Assembly: GCA_035388025.1 (NCBI GenBank)
Contig: DAOOPA010000059.1
Span: 1 to 5,069, forward strand
Length of the DNA: 5,069 nucleotides
Source of the DNA: JAAZMX01 sp035388025
Lineage (GTDB): Bacteria > Patescibacteriota > Patescibacteriia > UBA2196 > GWA2-42-15
Direction: 5' to 3'
Shown piece after piece: positions 1 to 5,069 of this stretch; positions within the stretch are counted from its first letter, which is position 1; each line of letters begins with the position of its first letter. Under the pieces are notes generated by a model. It did no database searches and was not told the DNA's origin. It saw nothing but the letters and a program-made list of their open reading frames with translations. A program made the translations under genes and the position numbers.

Positions 1-46
1 TGGAGTCTGGGTTTGATGGGATTTGGGGGGTGGACTCTTTAGGCAT
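1..46 (-). CDS. Start of a downstream gene, N-terminal 15 codons only
   Basis: An ATG on the minus strand (bases 46-44) opens a frame that stays open to the left edge. It reads MPKESTPQIPSNPDS, a polar, proline-rich stretch that looks like a disordered N-terminus; the product cannot be identified. The support is mostly positional. The ATG lies 98 bases after the ATPase stop and just after the conserved 3' flank. At the other copy of the module, the start of the 740-residue protein lies 95 bases after the preceding stop. The sequence before the ATG is AT-only for about 15 bases with no Shine-Dalgarno motif, as at the 740-residue gene. Fifteen open codons alone are weak evidence. Confidence 0.5.
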   Translation of the reverse strand, partial: MPKESTPQIPSNPDS

Positions 47-51
47 AAGAT

Positions 52-65
52 AATTTAATTAAATT
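52..65. other. AT-only perfect palindrome at the outer end of module copy 1
   Basis: AATTTAATTAAATT equals its own reverse complement over 14 bases. The inner 12 bases recur as a palindrome at 4769-4780, at the same place relative to the second module and just ahead of the next ATG in both cases. It could be an operator, part of a promoter or simply AT-rich leader sequence. Short AT-only palindromes occur often by chance, so no function is assigned. Confidence 0.3.
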
Positions 66-144
66 AATTTTCAAAAGCAAAAAACAAATATCAAATGGCA
101 AGATGGGGACAAAAAATCAAAAACCAAAGTTCAAAACAATAAAG
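53..144 (-). repeat. Conserved noncoding 3' flank of variable module, copy 1
   Basis: These 92 bases follow the stop codon of the AAA+ gene. They match 4769-4859 except for one substitution (base 66, A against C) and one extra G at 102. The plus strand is rich in CAAA-like units and the minus strand in TTTG. No stem followed by a T-run is visible, so I do not call a terminator. Near-identity in untranslated sequence next to a highly variable coding segment suggests either a cis-acting role (for example in retrohoming or 3' end formation) or recent copying of the whole module. It also forms the leader of the next gene. Confidence 0.85.
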
Positions 145-2100
145 TTATCGCTCGAGGAGGACAACCCGATAGTTGGAGTCCCAATCATAGGCGAGCCAAC
201 CCGCATTCCGGTACCAACCCGAACTTACCCAGACCACAGACGGCACGCACCAGCGGCCATCCAGGCCACGAAGGGTGGAGCCAAAAAAGAAATGATAATT
301 ACCGTCCCTTAAGCTAGCTGGCGACTTACCTGGATTAGCCAAGAGCCATTGCCAGTATTCAATACCGGGAATATGATACTTACCACTATAGGTTTTCATA
401 ATATATTGAACCACTTCATAAAGGGGTTGGCCGTTAAATTTATCAGGCAGTGTTTCCACCTTAACTTTTCCCTCTTTAGTTAACTGTTCAAAATCAGTTT
501 CAGACAAAATAGTCATTTCCGGATTTAAGGTATATTCACCCAATTTATCAGGGTCAATATCATCTTTCATTTTTTCCCATTCCTTTGATTTAACTTTTTT
601 GAGATCCTTAAGCTCTGGCTTCAACTTGACTTCTGATATCTGCTCATCGCTTGCGCCCCACTTTTTAAAAGTGTCTTTCAAAAAGTCTTCTTGCCCCATC
701 GCCATTTTTTCTTCTATTTTTCCGGATGATGTCTTGCTTTTGTATGGTTTAAATACAGGCAAGCCATCCTCTTTAGATACCCCAACAAAGACACTAATTT
801 CACCTCCAGGTCTTTTGACCAATTGACCCGGAGCAAATTTTTCCTTCCCAGTATCAAGAGATTTTATCAAATAATCAATCTCCTTTTCCGATTCTAGCTC
901 GGCAGGTTCTACCTCGGGCTCGGGCAAAGTCTGACGACGGCTGTCTTGTGGTGGCTCGTATTTAATAGAGGCAATTATTTCTTCAACTCTAGCCCGATCA
1001 GAAGAACTTTCCAGCCGTTTAGCAAAATAATAATTTAAAGCTTTATGAAAAGTTTCATTAAGATCGCCCCGATAAAAAGTTAGGACGAAACTAATTACCC
1101 GGTCATAGTCCCTTTGAAAAGAAAAGTAGGGTGGCTGGGATTGTTCAGCTCCTAGTTCTCCTTTTTCAACCATTGCCTCTATTGCTTCAGTAAACTCTAT
1201 ATATTTATCAAACAAATTTTCAATCCCGGGCACTTCTTTTAGCATTTCAAGGGAAATCCCGCCCGGCAACAAATACTCATCCTGACCAACCGTAATCTCG
1301 TTATCTTTGCCCAAAAATCCCAATGCCCTTGCTCGTTTGACTTCTCGTGGCAAATCTTCTGGCAATTTTATATGGCTAAATCTTGTGTATTGTGCCGGAT
1401 CAAGCACCTCGCGATCACCATGTTTGCCACCAGGCGGATTTTGGGCGGCGATAATTCTAAAATCAGGATGCACCGGCACTCGCTCACCATGATTATCAAC
1501 TAAGGTAATCTCGTCTTTGCCCTGCAAAATGGCATCAATGATTTCATGCAAAGCGGCCCTTGTCTCGCCTTTCATAAAATTATACTCATCCAAAAACAAA
1601 ACGCCGCCATTTCGAACAGCGCTTACAACAAGCCCATCACGCCAGCCAAACCCACTCTGGGTTCCTTCAACGGTTGTCATCTTGCCAATCAAAACATCAG
1701 CATCAAAATCATGACAATTAGCATAATAGGATTCACGATTCAATAACGCGCACATTCGGTCAATAGTACGAGATTTTCCAATTCCCGAACCACCCTCAAC
1801 CAAAACCCCCTGATTTAGCTTTAGGGCAACAGCAATATCCCTCATAAAGCGATAATCAAAGTCAGTTAGAACATCTTTAGAAAAACGATCCAGATTAGGC
1901 ACTCTTTCTCCCCCTCCGCCCTTCGGAACATCAACCCCGAGAAAAGAGACTGATTCTTCCTGGTTTTCCAAGGGCTGCAATTTATCATCAATCGGCAACT
2001 CTAAATTATCGGGCGGTGGCACAATTTTAGCTCCCCTTTTTTTCTTTTGGTCTCCTTCTTGGGGAGGCGTCATATTAAATTGTTGTTCAAAGCTTGGCAT
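145..2100 (-). CDS. MoxR/CobS-like AAA+ ATPase with a C-terminal DGR-variable domain
   Basis: A complete 651-residue protein. Residues 1-70 are polar, with a KKKRG patch and a GGGG stretch, and are probably disordered. The AAA+ core (about 75-380) has Walker A GGSGIGKS (103-110), Walker B VLFLDE (167-172), sensor-1 N221 in AAQNP, and R240 in YTRF as the candidate arginine finger. The HPDFRIIAAQNP segment is typical of the MoxR/CobS/dynein-like group, which remodels protein complexes with VWA partners. A Pro/Glu linker (381-405) leads to a small beta-rich segment (about 421-460, FAPGQLVKRPGGEISVFVGV) and a charged helical stretch. The C-terminal 105 residues (about 547-651, including YHIPGIEYWQWLL and FFFGSTLR) appear to be a C-type-lectin-like domain ending in VR1. 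The ATG starts one base after the preceding stop, so the genes are probably cotranscribed. The AAA+ identity is firm; the ligand is unknown. Confidence 0.93.
   Translation of the reverse strand: MPSFEQQFNMTPPQEGDQKKKRGAKIVPPPDNLELPIDDKLQPLENQEESVSFLGVDVPKGGGGERVPNLDRFSKDVLTDFDYRFMRDIAVALKLNQGVLVEGGSGIGKSRTIDRMCALLNRESYYANCHDFDADVLIGKMTTVEGTQSGFGWRDGLVVSAVRNGGVLFLDEYNFMKGETRAALHEIIDAILQGKDEITLVDNHGERVPVHPDFRIIAAQNPPGGKHGDREVLDPAQYTRFSHIKLPEDLPREVKRARALGFLGKDNEITVGQDEYLLPGGISLEMLKEVPGIENLFDKYIEFTEAIEAMVEKGELGAEQSQPPYFSFQRDYDRVISFVLTFYRGDLNETFHKALNYYFAKRLESSSDRARVEEIIASIKYEPPQDSRRQTLPEPEVEPAELESEKEIDYLIKSLDTGKEKFAPGQLVKRPGGEISVFVGVSKEDGLPVFKPYKSKTSSGKIEEKMAMGQEDFLKDTFKKWGASDEQISEVKLKPELKDLKKVKSKEWEKMKDDIDPDKLGEYTLNPEMTILSETDFEQLTKEGKVKVETLPDKFNGQPLYEVVQYIMKTYSGKYHIPGIEYWQWLLANPGKSPASLRDGNYHFFFGSTLRGLDGRWCVPSVVWVSSGWYRNAGWLAYDWDSNYRVVLLER
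148..171 (-). other. Possible IMH-like invariant 3' end of VR1
   Basis: The final codons (Y644 to R651) and the stop are identical in both modules and GC-richer than their surroundings. The coding strand reads CGGGTTGTCCTCCTCGAG over most of the segment. In known DGRs the 3' end of the VR carries a GC-rich initiation-of-mutagenic-homology (IMH) element where cDNA integration starts. This is the natural place for it here, with the first variable base at 174. The template copy with its IMH-star mismatches is not in the window, so the assignment rests on position and composition. Confidence 0.45.
148..276 (-). repeat. Candidate DGR variable repeat VR1 (C-terminus of the AAA+ ATPase)
   Basis: This is the last 43 codons of the ATPase (T609-R651), aligned without gaps to 4863-4991. 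Fifteen bases differ, in codons 612, 614, 616, 623, 625, 630, 632, 634, 637, 638, 641 and 643, always at codon position 1 or 2. Eleven pair A with another base on the coding strand; the other four (in codons 612, 623, 625 and 638) are T/G. No silent change occurs. Just outside, codons 607 and 608 each differ by one silent third-position C/T change, which marks the 5' edge of the variable zone. DGR reverse transcriptases are known to misincorporate opposite template adenines, so the template is predicted to carry A at these 15 sites. Confidence 0.88.
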
Positions 2101-2101
2101 T

Positions 2102-2527
2102 TTATTCTATTATCTCAATTAAACCGACTTTGTCTTTGATATTAAACTTGTTTTCAATTTCACGCAGAATATCCTTTTGCGCCAAGATTAGCAGATGACT
2201 TTCTTGTGGCTCAAATTCTACCTGTTCCAAAATCATAGTTTCCGGATTCATAATCTGAATTTCTCCCGCCCGATCAGCATACTGCGCCATAACACTATAG
2301 ACCTCCGGACTCAATTTTTTAGCCAAACACAAAGCAACCGATTGGCTATTTTTAAGAGCAGTCAAGGTTTCGCGCCAATCAGATGCCACGACAAATTTGT
2401 TTGCACTTAACAAGTCTTCTGCTTCTTTCTGATCTTCGGCAAAATCAAAAATCAACAAACCCGCCTCCTTTTGGGCTTTAAAAAATGAGAGATATTCTTC
2501 AATCTGGTCACTAAATGACTTTTTCAT
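2102..2527 (-). CDS. Unrecognised ~141-residue protein between the VWA and AAA+ genes
   Basis: I do not recognise this family. The preferred start is ATG at 2527 (MKKSFSDQIEEYLSFFK), 14 bases after the TGA of the VWA gene. A TTG at 2545, overlapping that TGA, would add six residues; neither has a convincing ribosome binding site at normal spacing. The protein alternates predicted amphipathic helices (DQIEEYLSFFKAQKEA, QKEAEDLLSA) with short hydrophobic strands (GLLIFDF, KFVVASD, SVALCLA, HLLILA), suggesting a small soluble alpha/beta fold. It has no signal peptide, membrane segment, cysteine cluster or obvious catalytic motif. Its stop lies one base before the ATPase ATG, so it is translated in step with its neighbours. 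A role as an adaptor or regulator of the AAA+/VWA pair is inferred from position alone. Confidence 0.85.
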   Translation of the reverse strand: MKKSFSDQIEEYLSFFKAQKEAGLLIFDFAEDQKEAEDLLSANKFVVASDWRETLTALKNSQSVALCLAKKLSPEVYSVMAQYADRAGEIQIMNPETMILEQVEFEPQESHLLILAQKDILREIENKFNIKDKVGLIEIIE

Positions 2528-2541
2528 ATACTTTAATATTA

Positions 2542-4764
2542 TCAAAATTTATCGTAATCAACAATCATCTCCTTAAGCAAGCGCCCCAAACGATTGGCCA
2601 TTTCGTCAAGGCCAACATTGGCAATATTATGATGATAGTATCTGGCCACATGGTGAGTATTCGGTCCGATACCTAATCCGATAATTTTATGCTCACCCCC
2701 TTTTTCAATGTCTTGGACAACTTTGTTTAGATTGTAGTCTTTCTTATTGTGAGCAGGCGAAGGTTCAGGCTCACCATCAGATAGAACGATTAAAAACTTA
2801 GCCATTTCTCGACGCTTAACGAGACGAGCAGAAGCCTCCTTAACAGCCCAACCATCATCATTCCACAACGCGCGATCAGAATCAACTTCCAAAGACATTG
2901 AGCCCATTTTTGACCTGGCCTCAGCTGACAATCGCTCTTTGAAACTTTGATATTCATAAATTCTATCATTGAAACCGAGAATCTCAGACATAATGGATAG
3001 TTTATTTAAAACTTCAGCCAAGACTATAACAGCTTTAAAAGTTTCCGCAATTTTGTTGCCCCGCATAGAACCTGATAGGTCAACCAATAAAGAAATCGCA
3101 TAATCTTTTTCACCGGGAGCTTCCCGCTTTTCCCAAGCTCGACTTTCAATCGACAAAATACCCTTGGCAATCTCACTGATTCTCTTCGTAATATTAATTT
3201 TTGGTCCGGTCTTATGACCAGCCTCATGCTTCACCTTTCGCCGTTCTCGAAAGATGTCCCTTAGTTCGTCTGTTAATCTATTTATAATCGGCATCACCTC
3301 GCGCCGTGCTTGTTCGTAAGCGCCCTGGTCGCGTTCAAAAATTTTTTCCAACTTCCCTCTTAAGTTTTGCAGGTCTTTTTCTCTCTTTAAATCTTCCGGC
3401 GATGGCTCACGAGATACTTCGGTTGGTAGAGTTTGATCTCCAGTATCGTCTCCGTTTTCTTCTTTTTCCCTTGTCGCTTTTTTTTGCGGGTCATCCGCGA
3501 GCTTGCCGGCAATTTCTTCCCCAATTTCTTCCTCAAAGTCGCCCAGGGCTTTTTTCGCCTTTTCTTCCAGTTTGTCCCTCTCTTCCTGCGGCAAAGAATC
3601 AATATACTCTCCTATTTTATTTCTAAGTTCCCGCGACAAAGAACCAAGGGGGATCGCTTTCTGTTCTGTTTCTCCACCTTGACCCTCTGATTTACCTTCC
3701 CCTATTTCGTCAACCTGGCCCCCTTCGCCTTTATCGCCTTCATCAGTTTTTTCTTTGTCACCTTCTACCTTTTCTTTATACTCACCTTCTTCAAGCGCTT
3801 GCTGGATAGCTTCTTCCAGCATTTCTGCCTCTTCGGGAGTTAGTTTATCTTTCAATTCTTGAGGCAAGGATGACACACTTTCTTTCAAAAATTCTTCCGT
3901 TCTCTGATCTTTAACATCCTGTTCAACTAACTTCTTAAATTCTGGCCAAATCAAATCACGGTTAAGTCGATAAGAAGCATCGGCATAACGCTTGATTAAA
4001 TCCTCGCTTTCATCGGCTTCTTGTTTGGAGGGGTAGAGCCACCATGACCGACTGGCTATTTCCAAAGTTTTCTCAACCACTTCTTTAACTTCAGGCGGCA
4101 AATCAGCCGTCAATTCCACGGGCTGGTTTTGCCTCTGTCGATACCATTGTTTAATATATTCAAAACCAGCTTGCATAAAAAGTGGTGTAAATCCAAGTTT
4201 ATCTTCTGCTTTGACCTTTGCTTGTTCCTCTAAATCAAACTCCGGTTCATAGGCCGTTTTCATCTGCTCGGCAAAAATAGGATAGTTGTCGGCCACGAAG
4301 TTATTATCGCGTGGATCTTCAATGGCGTTCATCAAAAATGAAAAACCATTTTCTCGCCACTCTTCAAGCGGAATATTCTCTACGCGAGAAATTCGACGAT
4401 GACCGCCTTCATGGCAAGTAACAAATCGCAAAAAATCCATTTGCTTATCAAGTAGATCATGAGCATTCATTTGCAAAAAAACCGTTCCATCCGCTTTTTG
4501 GCCTTGACGCCAGCCAGATGGACAATCAGGAGTCGGCAACCCCAACTCAATCGGAATTTCAAAATCTTTGCCAATAAAATAAGCGAGGGATGATAAAATT
4601 CTTTGCCGAGATTTAATTATTTTCTGTTGTTCAGGAGTAAACTGGTCTAAAATTTGGTTTTCTCTTTCTTTGTCTTGGCTTCGCCAAAAAAGCGCTTCAA
4701 ACGCTTCCGGTTCAGCTGATTTTTGGATATCTACATTTTTAAATTCCGAGCTTTCTTTTGACAT
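2542..4764 (-). CDS. HEXXH-containing protein with C-terminal CobT-like VWA domain
   Basis: A complete 740-residue protein with three parts. The N-terminal region (about 1-270) has HEGGH at 118-122 and NAIEDPR at 146-152. An HEXXH motif followed 27 residues later by a Glu in an N-x-x-E-D context resembles gluzincin-type zinc peptidases (predicted ligands H118, H122, E149; catalytic E119). The middle (about 290-470) is very acidic, rich in Glu, Lys, Gly and Asp, and probably part coiled coil, part disordered. The C-terminal VWA domain (about 553-740) has the metal-binding DLSGSM motif (562-567), NDDG at 635-638 where many VWA domains have their Thr loop, and LSDGEPEP (661-668). An acidic spacer before a VWA domain recalls CobT, the partner of the AAA+ protein CobS. 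No signal peptide is visible, so it is probably cytoplasmic. The ATG is the only early Met and lacks a Shine-Dalgarno motif. Confidence 0.93.
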   Translation of the reverse strand: MSKESSEFKNVDIQKSAEPEAFEALFWRSQDKERENQILDQFTPEQQKIIKSRQRILSSLAYFIGKDFEIPIELGLPTPDCPSGWRQGQKADGTVFLQMNAHDLLDKQMDFLRFVTCHEGGHRRISRVENIPLEEWRENGFSFLMNAIEDPRDNNFVADNYPIFAEQMKTAYEPEFDLEEQAKVKAEDKLGFTPLFMQAGFEYIKQWYRQRQNQPVELTADLPPEVKEVVEKTLEIASRSWWLYPSKQEADESEDLIKRYADASYRLNRDLIWPEFKKLVEQDVKDQRTEEFLKESVSSLPQELKDKLTPEEAEMLEEAIQQALEEGEYKEKVEGDKEKTDEGDKGEGGQVDEIGEGKSEGQGGETEQKAIPLGSLSRELRNKIGEYIDSLPQEERDKLEEKAKKALGDFEEEIGEEIAGKLADDPQKKATREKEENGDDTGDQTLPTEVSREPSPEDLKREKDLQNLRGKLEKIFERDQGAYEQARREVMPIINRLTDELRDIFRERRKVKHEAGHKTGPKINITKRISEIAKGILSIESRAWEKREAPGEKDYAISLLVDLSGSMRGNKIAETFKAVIVLAEVLNKLSIMSEILGFNDRIYEYQSFKERLSAEARSKMGSMSLEVDSDRALWNDDGWAVKEASARLVKRREMAKFLIVLSDGEPEPSPAHNKKDYNLNKVVQDIEKGGEHKIIGLGIGPNTHHVARYYHHNIANVGLDEMANRLGRLLKEMIVDYDKF

Positions 4765-4768
4765 TTTT

Positions 4769-4859
4769 ATTTAATTAAATTCATTTTCAAAAGCAAAAAA
4801 CAAATATCAAATGGCAAATGGGGACAAAAAATCAAAAACCAAAGTTCAAAACAATAAAG
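4769..4859 (-). repeat. Conserved noncoding 3' flank of variable module, copy 2
   Basis: These 91 bases lie between the stop of the right-edge gene and the start of the HEXXH/VWA gene. They match 53-144 apart from one substitution (C at 4782 against A at 66) and one missing G. They include a 12-base AT-only palindrome at 4769-4780, four bases before the ATG. They act both as the 3' flank of the variable module and as the untranslated leader of the VWA gene. I see no clear Shine-Dalgarno motif, promoter pair or hairpin terminator here. Confidence 0.85.
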
Positions 4860-5069
4860 TTATCGCTCGAGGAGGACAACCCGATAGTAGGAGACCCAAT
4901 CATCGTCGAGCCAATTCGCATACCGGTTCCAACCCGAACTTCTCCAGCCCACAGACGGCACGCACCAGTGGCCACCCAGGTAACGAAGGGTAGAACCAAA
5001 AAAGAAACAAACCCTATCTTTTAACTGTTGCTTGAGTTCTTCAAATTCCTTGCCTTCAGGCAGTGACTC
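4860..5069 (-). CDS. C-terminal end of a second DGR-target protein, partial
   Basis: Reading the minus strand from the right edge gives 69 open codons ending in TAA at 4862-4860. The N-terminal part of the visible stretch (ESLPEGKEFEELKQQLKDR) is charged and helical. It then enters the shared FFFGSTLR motif and the variable segment, ending in YYRVVLLER. The start lies outside the window, so the main domain is unknown. Upstream of FFFG there is no clear resemblance to the AAA+ protein, which suggests a different protein carrying the same diversified terminus. The gene lies 95 bases upstream of the HEXXH/VWA gene on the same strand and may share its transcript. The frame is supported by its match, codon for codon, to the ATPase C-terminus. 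Confidence 0.88.
   Translation of the reverse strand, partial: ESLPEGKEFEELKQQLKDRVCFFFGSTLRYLGGHWCVPSVGWRSSGWNRYANWLDDDWVSYYRVVLLER
4863..4991 (-). repeat. Candidate DGR variable repeat VR2 (C-terminus of right-edge gene)
   Basis: This is the second copy of the variable coding segment, in the same orientation and reading frame as VR1 and collinear with it at an offset of 4715 bases. It encodes WCVPSV, SSGW and YRVVLLER in common with VR1. It differs at 12 codons (G to Y, D to G, R to H, V to G, V to R, Y to N, N to Y, G to N, A to D, Y to D, D to V and N to Y, VR1 to VR2). Substituted residues sit between invariant Trp, Gly, Pro and Leu positions, as expected of a scaffold that holds a variable binding surface. 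Its own 3' end (4863-4886) is identical to that of VR1. Confidence 0.88.

Noticed and set aside
53..144. Intrinsic terminator or short tandem repeat array after the ATPase stop
   Set aside because: The T-rich minus-strand flank lacks a stable stem before any T-run, and the CAAA-like units are irregular in length and spacing.
103..312. Plus-strand frame within module copy 1, with a near-twin at 4818-5024 and another at 4811-4993
   Set aside because: They lie antisense to the variable repeats. Their similarity to each other only reflects the DNA repeat, while the minus-strand frame shows codon-position-restricted variation and continues into a recognisable ATPase.
2525..2545. TTG start overlapping the TGA of the VWA gene for the small middle protein
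   Set aside because: The AAGGAG upstream (minus strand of 2569-2574) is more than 20 bases from the TTG, too far for a ribosome binding site, and an ATG six codons later is the simpler start. It remains possible.
3306..3690. Overlapping plus- and minus-strand frames opposite or within the acidic part of the VWA gene (3306-3626, 3433-3690, 3387-3602)
   Set aside because: The Glu/Lys-rich codons of the real gene create low-complexity open frames in other phases. Their Phe/Leu- or Lys/Arg-rich products have no domain features.
2542..4764. Annotation of the VWA and AAA+ pair as cobaltochelatase subunits CobT and CobS
   Set aside because: The pairing and the acidic spacer are similar, but no CobN or other cobalamin gene is visible, the VWA protein has an HEXXH region, and the ATPase carries a variable C-terminal domain.
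53..5007. Two direct repeats flanking about 4.5 kb, as in a composite transposon
   Set aside because: The repeats encode no transposase and have no terminal inverted repeats. Each is placed exactly at the 3' end of a gene, and they differ by adenine-compatible replacements, which points to DGR variable repeats.

Overview
The window holds a compact, AT-rich block read entirely from the minus strand. It contains a complete three-gene operon-like run, the 3' end of a gene upstream of it (right edge) and the probable 5' end of a gene downstream of it (left edge). Both gene junctions at the ends of the run carry a nearly identical ~240-base module in direct orientation (about 53-292 and 4769-5007). 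In transcription order the layout is: (1) the last 69 codons of an unidentified gene, with a variable C-terminus (5069-4860); (2) a 740-residue protein with an N-terminal HEXXH motif, an acidic middle and a CobT-like von Willebrand factor A (VWA) domain (4764-2542); (3) an unrecognised protein of about 141 residues (2527-2102); (4) a 651-residue MoxR/CobS-like AAA+ ATPase (2100-145) whose C-terminus is the second copy of the variable module; (5) the first 15 codons of another reading frame (46 to the left edge).

The main result is that the two modules look like variable repeats (VRs) of a diversity-generating retroelement (DGR). Over the last 43 codons before each stop there are 15 base differences. 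All fall at codon positions 1 or 2, all change the amino acid, and 11 of 15 have adenine on the coding strand in one copy; the other four are T/G pairs that a templated adenine could also explain. Just upstream the only differences are two silent C/T changes. The roughly 92 noncoding bases after the stop differ by one substitution and one single-base indel. Coding sequence that varies more than its noncoding flank, at adenine-compatible positions, at the 3' end of the gene, in a Trp/Gly-rich C-terminus, fits DGR mutagenesis and not ordinary duplication and drift. The template repeat and the reverse transcriptase are not in this window.

The AAA+ ATPase and the VWA protein very likely work together, as MoxR/VWA and CobS/CobT pairs do. 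A hypermutable, probably C-type-lectin-like recognition domain on the ATPase, plus a possible metalloprotease site on the VWA partner, suggests a sensor/effector machine whose binding specificity is retargeted by a DGR: a conflict, defence or surface-recognition system. That function is inference. The composition, the tight spacing, the CAAA/TTTG-rich intergenic sequence and the style of the C-terminal module suggest a Candidate Phyla Radiation (Patescibacteria) genome, a group known to be rich in DGRs; no marker gene in the window confirms this. TAA and TGA both appear as stops, so there is no sign of an altered genetic code. There are no RNA genes, CRISPR arrays or transposases, and no gene-free stretch longer than about 100 bases.
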